This document shows positions 1-8,347 of a DNA stretch of 64,000 nt, piece after piece (position 1 is the stretch's first letter; the number at the start of each line of letters is the position of its first letter). The stretch comes from Bog-473 sp963719485 (GTDB taxonomy: Bacteria > Actinomycetota > Acidimicrobiia > Acidimicrobiales > RAAP-2). The stretch lies in NCBI GenBank assembly GCA_963719485.1, contig OY970387.1, positions 4,216,001 through 4,280,000 on the forward strand, written 5' to 3'. The notes below the pieces were generated by a model. That model did not search any database and was not told the origin of the DNA. It saw only the letters and a program-made list of their open reading frames with translations. A program made the position numbers and the translations under genes.

Positions 1-720
1 CTCGCTGCCGAAGGGTCCAAGACCCTGTGCGGACGAAGGGGATCCGGGAGCAGCCGTCAGAAGGCCATCTGCCCCGACAACGAAGCTGTCGATCAACGAT
101 GAACCGATTTCGGCGCCCGCCAGGTTTGTGCCGGTCGAGTTGAAGAGCACGTCGCCCGGGTCGGAACCGTCGGGAAGCGACACGGTCGAGTTCGCCAGCG
201 GGTCGAGATGTCCACCTGGGTTCAGGGTGAACCCGGTGTAGTTCGGTCCCGCTCCACCAAGATTGGAATTGGCGACATAGACAAGGTTGTCGTGCACCGC
301 GATACTTACCGGGGCAGGACCACCGGACGAGACCACTCCAGTCGGGACCAGCTTCAGACTGCCGTTCGGCTTGATCTGCAGGACCGAAATCTGGTTGCTG
401 CCGGCGTCAGCGGCGAGGAGATAGCGGCCGTCGCTGCTGACCTGGATCGCACCCTGCGAACCCAGCCCTCCTCCGGTACCCGCGCCGCCGGCGATGAAGG
501 GTGAACCAGCGAGCGGTGTCAACGAGCCGTCCACGTGCCGATCGAAGCCGCTGACTGTGTTTGTTCCCGTGGTGTTGTCGTCGACGTAGACGTGGCCGAC
601 CACTGGAGAGGGAGGGGCTGCATTGGCCGTCCCGGCGCCCAGCGTGCCGAGAAGACCGACGCCACCGAGTGTTGCGACGCCGAGCGTAAGATTCACGGCC
701 CTTTTGATGTGCTTTCGCAT
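1..720 (-). CDS. Secreted beta-propeller (lactonase-like) protein, C-terminus outside window
   Basis: The frame stays open to the left edge, so the first 240 codons are present. ATG at 720 has GGAGGT 9 nt upstream; an in-frame ATG at 738 overlaps that ribosome-binding site and is less likely. Residues 1-35 form a classic signal peptide (basic MRKHIKRAVN, hydrophobic core, cleavage after AGTANA), so the protein is exported. The rest shows repeated propeller-blade signatures such as NQISVLQIKPNGSLKLV and DSFVVGADGLLTAAPGSP, as in the YbhE/6-phosphogluconolactonase-like family (PF10282). Many secreted members have no known substrate. It is divergent from a TetR gene, with operator-like repeats between them, so control by that TetR is likely. 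Confidence 0.8.
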   Translation of the reverse strand, partial: MRKHIKRAVNLTLGVATLGGVGLLGTLGAGTANAAPPSPVVGHVYVDDNTTGTNTVSGFDRHVDGSLTPLAGSPFIAGGAGTGGGLGSQGAIQVSSDGRYLLAADAGSNQISVLQIKPNGSLKLVPTGVVSSGGPAPVSIAVHDNLVYVANSNLGGAGPNYTGFTLNPGGHLDPLANSTVSLPDGSDPGDVLFNSTGTNLAGAEIGSSLIDSFVVGADGLLTAAPGSPSSAQGLGPFGSE

Positions 721-805
721 TCTGTTCTTGACCTCCATCGGGGTTTGAGGGGTACGAGCTACCCGACACATGTACTGTCTCCGTACTCACGAAAGCGTTA
801 CATCC

Positions 806-825
806 CAGACGGACCGGTCTGTCTG
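806..825. promoter_or_regulatory. Near-perfect palindrome, probable TetR operator 1
   Basis: CAGACGGACCGGTCTGTCTG is a 20-bp palindrome with one mismatched pair. Its core GACCGGTCTGT matches GACTGGTCTGT in the second site at 924-937. It lies upstream of the divergent beta-propeller gene, where a TetR repressor would act. Assignment to the adjacent TetR is inferred from position and from the repeat. Confidence 0.6.
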
Positions 826-885
826 TTTCCACACTCGTCCACAGGACAGAAGGACCCTATGAACAGGGCCTCTGACGAAGCCTGG

Positions 886-916
886 GCAGAAATATTGGCC
901 TCGAGAATATTTCTGC
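886..916. promoter_or_regulatory. 11-bp perfect inverted repeat, AT-rich arms
   Basis: GCAGAAATATT at 886-896 is exactly mirrored by AATATTTCTGC at 906-916 across a 9-nt spacer, GGCCTCGAG. It sits between the two TetR-type sites, 34 bp before the tetR start. It differs in sequence from those sites, so it may bind a different regulator or form a hairpin in a leader RNA. Confidence 0.55.
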
Positions 917-923
917 AGATCGT

Positions 924-937
924 ACAGACTGGTCTGT
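924..937. promoter_or_regulatory. Inverted repeat, probable TetR operator 2 (autoregulatory)
   Basis: ACAGAC-TG-GTCTGT has perfect 6-bp arms and ends 12 bp before the tetR start codon. It shares the GTCTGT half-site with the palindrome at 806-825, as expected if one repressor controls both divergent genes. Confidence 0.6.
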
Positions 938-949
938 TAACCTCAGTCC

Positions 950-1537
950 ATGGGAACTCAGGTGAGTGAGCGGACCGGCGCCCGAGATCGCATCTTGGAA
1001 ACCGCTTCGGCGCTGTTTTACGCGGAGGGCATCCACGCAGTCGGAATCGATCGCGTGGTCGTGCAATCCGGCGTGGCCAAGGCGACCCTCTACCAGCACT
1101 TCCGGTCGAAGGAAGAACTGGTCGCGGAGTGTTTACGGCAACGGTCCGCTGACTGGCGTCTCCACTTTGCAGAACCCATACTCGCGAGGTCGGGTTCGCC
1201 AGCTCGGAGCGTGGCCAGAGTATTCGACACGTTGAACCGTTCGTTATCACAGCCGGACTTCCGCGGATGTCCCTTCATCAACGCCGCCGCCGAGTTCCCA
1301 GGACAAGACGGTCCCGTGGCTGAGGTCATTCAAAGCCACCGGGCCCACGTCCATCAGCTGTTCGTCGACCTGCTCAGCACTCTCCCGTCCACGTCACGAC
1401 GAAGGGAACTCGTCGATCAGTTGGTCCTCCTCTACGACGGGACGATGATCAGCGCCCAGCTCGACCGGAAGTCCAAAGCCCACCGATCGGCAAAATTGGC
1501 TGCGGCGCGTCTGCTCGAAGACGCCACCAACCTCTGA
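950..1537 (+). CDS. TetR/AcrR family transcriptional repressor
   Basis: A 195-residue protein with an N-terminal TetR helix-turn-helix at about residues 10-60: ARDRILETASALFYAEGIHAV, then the recognition segment SGVAKATLYQHFRSKEELV. The C-terminal ligand domain (WRLHFAEPILARSG... FRGCPFINAAAEFP) resembles TetR_C_33-type regulators, many of which control redox or efflux genes. ATG at 950 is used; an in-frame GTG follows at 962. It is divergent from the secreted beta-propeller gene and 32 bp ahead of the ECF sigma gene. The flanking GTCTGT palindromes suggest it represses itself and the propeller gene. Confidence 0.9.
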   Translation: MGTQVSERTGARDRILETASALFYAEGIHAVGIDRVVVQSGVAKATLYQHFRSKEELVAECLRQRSADWRLHFAEPILARSGSPARSVARVFDTLNRSLSQPDFRGCPFINAAAEFPGQDGPVAEVIQSHRAHVHQLFVDLLSTLPSTSRRRELVDQLVLLYDGTMISAQLDRKSKAHRSAKLAAARLLEDATNL

Positions 1538-1569
1538 CGATCTTGGCGGCAAACAAAAGGACAGCGACC

Positions 1570-2172
1570 ATGCTGAACACCCCGCCGACCGGAGGTCTCG
1601 ATCTGGAGCAGCTCCGAGCAGGTGACGAACAAGCCTTCATCGCGCTGGTCGGACGTCATCATGACGCAATGGTGCGCGTCGCACGCTCGTTCGTATCCAG
1701 CCACGCCGTGGCCGAGGAAGTGGTGCAAGATACCTGGTTGGCGGTCTTGCGGGGCATGGGTAGGTTTGAGGGTCGGTCGTCTTTCCAGACCTGGTTGTAT
1801 CGGATCCTCGTCAATCGTGCCCAGTCGACCGGAGTACGGGAACATCGGCACGTTCCGATTGGCGACCACGAGTGCAGTGTGGACCCCTCTCGATTTGACG
1901 CGGATGGTCAATGGTCATTGCCACCTGAGCACTGGGGCGACGATCTGGACGAGCGACTTCAGGCTGGAGAGTTGTCGGCGTCCATCTGGTCCGCGCTCGA
2001 TGAGCTCCCCGTCCAGCAACGAAGCGTCCTGGCACTCCGTGACCTCGAGGGTATGCACAGCACCGAAGTCTGTGAACTACTGAATATCACCGAAGCCAAT
2101 CAACGGGTTCTGTTGCATCGAGGTCGAAGCCGAATGCGCCAAGCCCTCGAGATCGAGTTCGGTAAGGTTTGA
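1570..2172 (+). CDS. ECF-type RNA polymerase sigma factor
   Basis: About 200 residues with sigma-70 region 2 (DEQAFIALVGRHHDAMVRVA... AEEVVQDTWLAVLRG... SSFQTWLYRILVNRA) and region 4 (DELPVQQRSVLALRDLEGM, then TEVCELLNITEANQRVLLHR). Region 3 is absent, as in the ECF group. ATG at 1570 has AAAAGGA 8 nt upstream and is preferred over the in-frame TTG at 1543. The next gene, 4 bp downstream, is a zinc anti-sigma factor, so this sigma is probably held inactive until a signal, often redox, reaches that partner. Confidence 0.92.
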   Translation: MLNTPPTGGLDLEQLRAGDEQAFIALVGRHHDAMVRVARSFVSSHAVAEEVVQDTWLAVLRGMGRFEGRSSFQTWLYRILVNRAQSTGVREHRHVPIGDHECSVDPSRFDADGQWSLPPEHWGDDLDERLQAGELSASIWSALDELPVQQRSVLALRDLEGMHSTEVCELLNITEANQRVLLHRGRSRMRQALEIEFGKV

Positions 2173-2176
2173 GTCC

Positions 2177-2434
2177 GTGTTTCGTCGCCGCCCCTCTCTC
2201 GCATGCCAAGAGGTCGTCGAGCTTGTCACGGACTACCTCGAAGATGCTCTGCCGGCGGGCGATCGCCGTCGGTTCGAAACACATCTGCGCCGGTGTCCGC
2301 ATTGCAGCGAGTACCTCGAACAGATGCGAACGATCATCCGACAGACCGGGAGCCTGACCCCGCAGGACCTGAGTCCCAAGGTGCAGGACGAGTTTCTTGT
2401 TCTGTTTCGGCGGTGGAGCTCCGAAATCCCTTGA
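2177..2434 (+). CDS. ZAS-family zinc-binding anti-sigma factor
   Basis: An 85-residue soluble protein with the HxxxCxxC signature THLRRCPHC (His36, Cys40, Cys43) and a further Cys10, typical of zinc anti-sigma (zf-HC2) proteins that bind an ECF sigma and release it on oxidation or another cue. No membrane segment follows the zinc motif, so it is cytoplasmic, like RsrA-type members. GTG start 4 bp after the sigma stop implies translational coupling and co-regulation with it. Confidence 0.85.
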   Translation: MFRRRPSLACQEVVELVTDYLEDALPAGDRRRFETHLRRCPHCSEYLEQMRTIIRQTGSLTPQDLSPKVQDEFLVLFRRWSSEIP

Positions 2435-2570
2435 TGTCCGACGCAGGTGGGGCCTCAGACGCATAGCTCACGTCGAAGTCGCCAGGGTGTTGTCCCGAGT
2501 GAGACGTTTCCTACTCGGTAGATTTGCGACACGTGTTCGGATGGTCCCGGCGCGTATTCGGTTCTTCTTG

Positions 2571-4787
2571 CTACGACCAGAGCGATTCGAGGTCGGCACC
2601 GACTCTGCCGAATCCATCTGCCACTCCGGAGTCCGGAGCCCATGAGGTGAGTTCGTGTGCAACATCTACTTCGTTACACTTCGACCGAACCTGAGCGGAC
2701 AAGAACCGGGAAGGTTGCGCCCACCCATGGGAATCATCTCGACCACGGGGTCGGTGGTGATACCGCAACGGGACGTACACATGAAGTGCCTTACGCGCAC
2801 GGGTCAAGGCCACATAGAAGACCCGTCGCTCTTCCTCGAGACCTTCTGACGATCCCAACGCCATGTCCGACGGCACCATGCCGTCGGTCGCGTTAAGGAC
2901 GTGTACGGCCTTCCATTCGAGACCCTTGGCTGAGTGAATAGTGGAAATCGTCAGCCAGTCCTCGTCGATTGTCGGATTGCCGGCAAGATCAGACGTCGAC
3001 CGCGGAGGCTCCAGGGCAAAGTCTGCCGCCACGTCGGAGAGCCGCGAGGTCTTTGCTACTCCAGCGACGAGGGAATCCAAATCGACGAGACGAACTCTCG
3101 AATCCGGATAGGTCGCTTCAATCAGCGGAACGACAACGACTCGAAGGCGCTCCGCATGTGCGACCAAGTCACCATCTCCATGAGCGAGGGCCGCGACAAG
3201 ACGATCAGCTTGAGAGCGAGAGGAGGCTGGCAGCAATTCGGCTGCTCTGGGCCATCGATCGAGGACTCGTTCGTGATTCATTGGGTCGGCGTCGGGGTCG
3301 CCCAACCCGAGGGCTGCCAACGCGCGGCGCGCAATGGTCGGGCCGACTCCCTCGTGAAGTTGCAGGAGCCGGAACCACGCCAGCGAGTCAGAAGCGTTGT
3401 CCGCCAGTCTGAATGCTGCCAGTAGATCCTTTACGTGGGCGGCCTCGACGAACCGCAGGCCCCCATACTTGACATACGGAATTCGTCGACGCCCGAGCTC
3501 AAGTTCGAGCAAATTCGAGTGGTGTGCGGCGCGCACCAGAACCGCTTGTTCTTTGAGGGCGATGCCTTCTTCTCTTTGCACAAGTATCTGCTCGCAGACC
3601 GCCGAAACCTGGGCATCCTCGTCGGCACACCTGACCAGACGGGGGCGCATTCCAGCTTGCCCGTTCGCGGCGCGAAGCACTACGGAGAATCCCTCTGGAG
3701 CTTCGGCAGCCACAGCGTTTGCCACGTCAAGAATATGTTGGCCCGATCGGTAGTTGGTGCTGAGAATCACCGTCCGCGCTCCCGGAAAGAGTTGTTCGAA
3801 ATCCAGGATGTGGCGGGGTTCCGCAGCACGGAACGAGTAGACCGCTTGTGCATCGTCTCCGACGATCGTGATCCGTTCGTCGGTTCGTCGCAGCGCCTTC
3901 AGAATATCTACTTGCAATCCGTTCACGTCCTGGTACTCATCGACCAATATGTGGTCGAAGGAACCAGCAAGCCGTAAGCCCAACCGATCATCAAGGGCGG
4001 CGGCCCTCCACAACAAGAGAAGGTCGTCGAAGTCAAGCATGCCCTCAGCCCGTTTGCGGGCGACGTAACCGCGGCAAATCTCAATAATCTGCTCGACAAC
4101 ATCGTTTGCCCACGGCGCGACTGTTGCGGTCACCGTAGAAATAGAACTCCCAGTGTTTACCGCTCGGGAATAGAGGTCGAGTAGAAGTGCCTTGCGTGGG
4201 AAGCGCTGGCCGGAGGATTGCGCGTAGCAGCCCTCTTCTCGGACGAGATCGATGACGTCGGAAGCATCAGAAGGGTCCAGAACCGAAAATCCATCGGGAA
4301 GGCCGAGCGCCTGCGAGTATCTCCGCAGAGTTCGGTGTGCGATGGCGTGAAACGTCCCACCCATCACACGGCTCGTCGTCGGTTGAGACCAACCCTCCCT
4401 TTGTGTTGCGGCCAACATCACGCCAGTCCGATCCAGCATCTGGCGCGCTGCCCTTCGCGTGAAAGTCAACAGGAGAATGCGTTCCGCAGGCGTTCCAGTC
4501 GCGAGCAACCACGCGACGCGAGCAGAGAGGGCGGTCGTTTTGCCTGTTCCGGCGCCTGCAAGGACCCGGAGTGGCCCACCTTCATGGGTCACGGCTGCTC
4601 GCTGGGCCTCGTTGAGCTGTTCCATCCAGGCGAACATATGTTCGATACTAACGGATCGGGGTCCTCCCGGTCTCGGGAAATCGGGGACTCTCACGCCCCT
4701 GGCGGGTGGGGGACGCAGGGCGGCCAAGTTGCGGGAGGGTGCCCCACCGGGGGAATGGGTGAGTTCAACGACCGCAGTCTCGGTCAT
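2571..4787 (-). CDS. UvrD/PcrA-like superfamily 1 DNA helicase
   Basis: From ATG 4787 the protein has 738 residues. SF1A motifs in order: Walker A GAGTGKTT (78-85), TFTRRAA (Ia), LVDEYQDV (II), GDDAQAVYSFRAA (III), STNYRSGQ (IV), ISTIHSAKGLEW (V) and VALTRARK (VI). These indicate an ATP-dependent 3'-5' helicase/translocase of the UvrD/Rep/PcrA type. The 50 residues before MFAWMEQLNEAQ (ATG at 4637) are low-complexity, so 4637 is a serious alternative start. There is no C-terminal PcrA-like extension. It is divergent from another UvrD-like helicase with about 110 bp between starts. The frame stays open upstream into the opposite gene, but that extension has no family similarity. Confidence 0.88.
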   Translation of the reverse strand: MTETAVVELTHSPGGAPSRNLAALRPPPARGVRVPDFPRPGGPRSVSIEHMFAWMEQLNEAQRAAVTHEGGPLRVLAGAGTGKTTALSARVAWLLATGTPAERILLLTFTRRAARQMLDRTGVMLAATQREGWSQPTTSRVMGGTFHAIAHRTLRRYSQALGLPDGFSVLDPSDASDVIDLVREEGCYAQSSGQRFPRKALLLDLYSRAVNTGSSISTVTATVAPWANDVVEQIIEICRGYVARKRAEGMLDFDDLLLLWRAAALDDRLGLRLAGSFDHILVDEYQDVNGLQVDILKALRRTDERITIVGDDAQAVYSFRAAEPRHILDFEQLFPGARTVILSTNYRSGQHILDVANAVAAEAPEGFSVVLRAANGQAGMRPRLVRCADEDAQVSAVCEQILVQREEGIALKEQAVLVRAAHHSNLLELELGRRRIPYVKYGGLRFVEAAHVKDLLAAFRLADNASDSLAWFRLLQLHEGVGPTIARRALAALGLGDPDADPMNHERVLDRWPRAAELLPASSRSQADRLVAALAHGDGDLVAHAERLRVVVVPLIEATYPDSRVRLVDLDSLVAGVAKTSRLSDVAADFALEPPRSTSDLAGNPTIDEDWLTISTIHSAKGLEWKAVHVLNATDGMVPSDMALGSSEGLEEERRVFYVALTRARKALHVYVPLRYHHRPRGRDDSHGWAQPSRFLSAQVRSKCNEVDVAHELTSWAPDSGVADGFGRVGADLESLWS

Positions 4788-4895
4788 TGCGCCGACGACG
4801 CGTCGAGAGTGATCTCGGGTGCGCGGGGAACCCGAATCGCTGACCCGTGACTCACCACGAGCAGGTCGAAACAGCCCTCCGGTAGCTTGACCCGG

Positions 4896-7820
4896 ATGAC
4901 CATGCCGGGGCCGCCCGAACTTGGCCGAGGCGTTGTCGTGCTGCCTGGAATGGCCCCTCCAGATCCCTGGGCCGGGTGCCCCAGGGTTCTGATCGGCCCG
5001 GAGACGATCGCCGACCCGGGCGCCGCGATCGCAAGCCTGCAGCGAACCTGGTTCGATCGTCAGCCAATTGTGGTCGAGCTGGCGATCGACTCCCAGGTGT
5101 TGTCCTCGCGCGAGATCTGTATGCGATCGGTCCATGACCTGAGCCCCGACTTCGAGTTCACCCGGGATCGCCTGCACTTCTTGGTCTGGGCGAACACCTA
5201 CGACTTTCGGAGTGGAGAGGCGATTTGGTGGCATGGGCGCAAGGCCGCGAGGCGATTCGCCGGTCAGGGTGTCAAGGAGACTGGTCCCGCCGACATCGAG
5301 CTGGCTGACGGGACTCCGATGTTCGTCGACGGGGGCCCCTTCGTCCCCCCTCCCCTGCTGAGTGGCGTCAGTGTCGTCCAGCGCTGGAACACCGAGGCGG
5401 GGTCGATCTCGGCAGTGGGCTACCACCCAACGGGCGCTGACCTCGCGCCAGACCAGCTGGCAGCCGTCAGCCATGGGAAAGGGGGCGCCCGGGTCATTGC
5501 TCCCGCGGGTTCGGGCAAGACCAGGGTCTTGACCGAGCGCCTCCGGCACCTCATCGAGGACTACCGGGTGGAGCCCTCCACCGTGACGGCGCTGGCCTTC
5601 AACCGCAAGGCAGTGGACGAGCTGAGGGAACGATCCGGCCGCCCCGCGACAGCACGTGGGCCCCACGTGCAAACACTCAACAGCCTGGGCTTGTGGATCT
5701 GCAACGAGTATGGAGGACAAGGTCGAGTTCGCACCCTGGAGGGCCCGGGAGTTCGGGACCTCGTGCAGCACGTCTTCGACGTCCCACATCAGGCGAACAC
5801 CGACACGGTCGTCCCCTACACCGATGGATTGTCGGCCGTCCGGTTGGGTCTGACCCCACCGGCCGAAGTCGAGAAGGAGATCCCGGACGCCCAGGGTTTG
5901 GCAGAGGGATTCGACAGCTACCGAAGGGCGCTGGCGGAAGCGGGCGCCGTCGACTTCGACGAGCAGATCTACCGGGCGATCGAGATCCTTCTCCAGGACC
6001 CCGATGCTCGCGCCGCCGCGCAAAGCCGCAGCCGGCATCTCCTGGTCGACGAGTTCCAGGACCTCAACCCCGCCCACATGCTCCTGATCCGGTTGCTGAG
6101 CGCCCCGGCCTACCACTGCTTCGGCGTCGGCGACGACGACCAGGTCATCTATGGCTACGCCGGAGCCACACCCGAGTACCTGATCAACTTCGACACTTAC
6201 TTCCCCGGAGCCCACAACTACGCGCTCGAGGTGAACTACCGGTGCCCGTCAGCCGTCGTGCGCGCAGCCACATACGTCTTGTCCTACAACAGCAACCGGA
6301 TCGCCAAGACCATCAGGACACCGCCCGATCGCCGCGACGACGACCCGCTCATCCAAGGGATGGGACCGGTGGCCGTGGTCAAAATGCCAGCCGACGCGCT
6401 CCCGACCAGCGCGGCCAGCGCGATCTCGAGCTGGATCAGCGATGGCGTTCCACTGGAAGAGATCGCTGTGCTGTCCCGGGTGAACTCGACGCTGCTCCCG
6501 ATCCAGATCGCACTCACCGAAGCCGGTATCCCGTGCAGCGCTCCCCTCGATGCGAAGGCGCTGGATCGAACGGGTGTCCGGACTGCTCTGGCCTACCTGC
6601 GAATGGGTCTGGCCCCAGCAGCGTTGCGTCGTGAGGATGTCGTGCAGACCATCCGACGGCCCTCTCGGGGGATCGCCCGAAATGTCGCGGAGATGGTTAC
6701 CAAGCGTCCGAAGACGTCGGTCGCGGACATCAGGCGCCTGGCGAATGCTCTCTCGGGTCGAGACGTCGCCAAGTTGGAGGCGTATGCCGATGTCGTCGAC
6801 GCCGTCTCCGCGGCTTGCCGGATCTCGACTGCAGCCGGGTTACGAGCCATTCGGATCCACGTTGGACTGGGCGAGACGATGAACATCTTGGACTCGTCCC
6901 GGGGGGAGGCCGATCGGTCCACCCATGCCGATGACCTCGTCGCACTCGAGGCCGTGGCAGCGCTCCACCCCCATGCCGCCTCCTTCGAGTCGTGGCTTCT
7001 CGATGTGCTGGCGCGGCGACCGGCCGGCGGCCCTGCCGTCCTGCTCTCGACGATCCACAAGATCAAGGGCCGGGAGTGGGAACACGTGATCATCTACGGC
7101 GCTTCGCAAGGGCTGTTCCCCCATCGCTTGAGTGACGACGAGGAGGGAGAGCGGCGCGTCTTCCACGTTGCCCTGACCCGTGCCATCCGTCAGGTGGTTG
7201 TGTTGGCTGATGCCGACGAGTGCTCGCCTTTCGTGAGTGAGCTCGATGGCAGCCGAACCCATACTCCGATCGTCGGCATCGCCGGGGTGGGTGGCACACC
7301 CGAGCGGGCCCTCCTCGCCGGGCTCGCCTCCTCGACGGGCACTTCTCGTGACCATGGACGCCGTGGCACCGGTGCGAGGGCGGGGGGGCGTGGCCCCAGA
7401 CGACCGGGCAGGCCGACGCTGGAGGTGCCGGCGGAAGTGGGCCTCGCGCTTGATTACGCCGGCCATTCCGGCACCGTGGTCGATCTTTCCGAGTCGGAGG
7501 CGGTATTCCAGGTGGGCGACGCACGACTGAGGGTGTCGTTCGGATCCGAGGTTCGCGTGCGGGGCGCCACCGTGGTCCTGACCGGACCGGGCGAGACCAA
7601 GGGGGCTGAGAGCGCCCTGCGGGAATGGCGCTCAGGGGCAGCAAAACGGGCGTCCGTACCGGCGTATGTCGTACTGAACGACAGCGAATTGGCGGGCATC
7701 GCGGCTCGTCAGCCCCGGACGCTGTCTGAGCTGGCTCAGTGCAAAGGCATTGGGCCCAACCGGTTGGACCGCTGGGGTGACGAAATGCTGGCTGCGCTGA
7801 ACGCGGAGGTCGGGGACTAG
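4896..7820 (+). CDS. UvrD2-like helicase with extra N-terminal domain and HRDC-like C-terminus
   Basis: About 974 residues. SF1A helicase core from about residue 190: APAGSGKTRV (Walker A), LLVDEFQDLNPAH (II), GVGDDDQVIYGYAGA (III), EVNYRCPSA (IV), LSTIHKIKGREW (V), VALTRAIR (VI). The first 185 residues precede the core and match no domain I recognise. After the core come a basic linker, a small beta-rich segment (about 830-895) and an HRDC-like helical end (YVVLNDSELAGIAARQPRT, then CKGIGPNRLDRWG). A helicase plus HRDC recalls mycobacterial UvrD2. Possible starts are TTG 4887, ATG 4896 and ATG 4902. It ends with TAG. Confidence 0.88.
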   Translation: MTMPGPPELGRGVVVLPGMAPPDPWAGCPRVLIGPETIADPGAAIASLQRTWFDRQPIVVELAIDSQVLSSREICMRSVHDLSPDFEFTRDRLHFLVWANTYDFRSGEAIWWHGRKAARRFAGQGVKETGPADIELADGTPMFVDGGPFVPPPLLSGVSVVQRWNTEAGSISAVGYHPTGADLAPDQLAAVSHGKGGARVIAPAGSGKTRVLTERLRHLIEDYRVEPSTVTALAFNRKAVDELRERSGRPATARGPHVQTLNSLGLWICNEYGGQGRVRTLEGPGVRDLVQHVFDVPHQANTDTVVPYTDGLSAVRLGLTPPAEVEKEIPDAQGLAEGFDSYRRALAEAGAVDFDEQIYRAIEILLQDPDARAAAQSRSRHLLVDEFQDLNPAHMLLIRLLSAPAYHCFGVGDDDQVIYGYAGATPEYLINFDTYFPGAHNYALEVNYRCPSAVVRAATYVLSYNSNRIAKTIRTPPDRRDDDPLIQGMGPVAVVKMPADALPTSAASAISSWISDGVPLEEIAVLSRVNSTLLPIQIALTEAGIPCSAPLDAKALDRTGVRTALAYLRMGLAPAALRREDVVQTIRRPSRGIARNVAEMVTKRPKTSVADIRRLANALSGRDVAKLEAYADVVDAVSAACRISTAAGLRAIRIHVGLGETMNILDSSRGEADRSTHADDLVALEAVAALHPHAASFESWLLDVLARRPAGGPAVLLSTIHKIKGREWEHVIIYGASQGLFPHRLSDDEEGERRVFHVALTRAIRQVVVLADADECSPFVSELDGSRTHTPIVGIAGVGGTPERALLAGLASSTGTSRDHGRRGTGARAGGRGPRRPGRPTLEVPAEVGLALDYAGHSGTVVDLSESEAVFQVGDARLRVSFGSEVRVRGATVVLTGPGETKGAESALREWRSGAAKRASVPAYVVLNDSELAGIAARQPRTLSELAQCKGIGPNRLDRWGDEMLAALNAEVGD

Positions 7821-7865
7821 CTCGACCAGCGAGCCCGCGGCCCGGTAGGCGGACAGCACCGACTG

Positions 7866-8330
7866 TTAGCCCAGTTCGCGGCGTGCCTCGCGCAAACGGA
7901 CCCCGGACGCGACCCGTTCATCTCGAAACGCCTGGATCCGCGACAGCGTTTCCTCGAGCCGTTCCAGGAGCTGGTCGTTGGCCGCAATACCCTCGTCGAG
8001 AAGCTCACGATGACGTGACGGCGAGAGGTTCTCGGCCTTCAGTTCAGACCGCACCCGGTCGAGCACATCGACGTCACCGGCATTGAGCACGGTGCGGACC
8101 TCGGCCAAGGAGAATCCGAGGAGCTCTTGGAGGTTGCGGATCCTGGTGACTCTGGCCACATCGGCGGGTGAATAGAGCCGCTCACCGCTGGCGCGGTAGC
8201 TGCTTGGCTGCAGGAGCTGGAGTTCCTCCCAATACCGCAGTGTCCGGGTGGTGACCCCGGTGAGCTTGGCCACTTCACCGATGCGCCACTCAACTGGTGG
8301 CGCCGGCGTCTTGTCTACGTTGGTGGACAT
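7866..8330 (-). CDS. MerR family transcriptional regulator
   Basis: 154 residues from ATG 8330, chosen because GGAGAGG lies 4 nt upstream; an in-frame GTG at 8345 lies upstream of that site. MerR winged helix at about residues 17-85: WRIGEVAKLTGVTTRTLRYWEEL, then SGERLYSPADVARVTRIRNL, followed by a long dimerisation helix. It lacks the Cys residues of metal-sensing MerR proteins, so an organic ligand is more likely. It is the second gene of a two-gene unit behind an MFS exporter (17-bp gap) and probably controls the promoter at about 10.2 kb. Confidence 0.9.
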   Translation of the reverse strand: MSTNVDKTPAPPVEWRIGEVAKLTGVTTRTLRYWEELQLLQPSSYRASGERLYSPADVARVTRIRNLQELLGFSLAEVRTVLNAGDVDVLDRVRSELKAENLSPSRHRELLDEGIAANDQLLERLEETLSRIQAFRDERVASGVRLREARRELG

Positions 8331-8347
8331 TTGCCTCTCCTCCACCG

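Noticed and set aside
4788..6215. Long minus-strand open frame continuous with the helicase at 2571-4787
   Set aside because: It lies antisense to the well-supported helicase at 4896-7820, has no domain similarity, and reflects the GC-rich third-position pattern.
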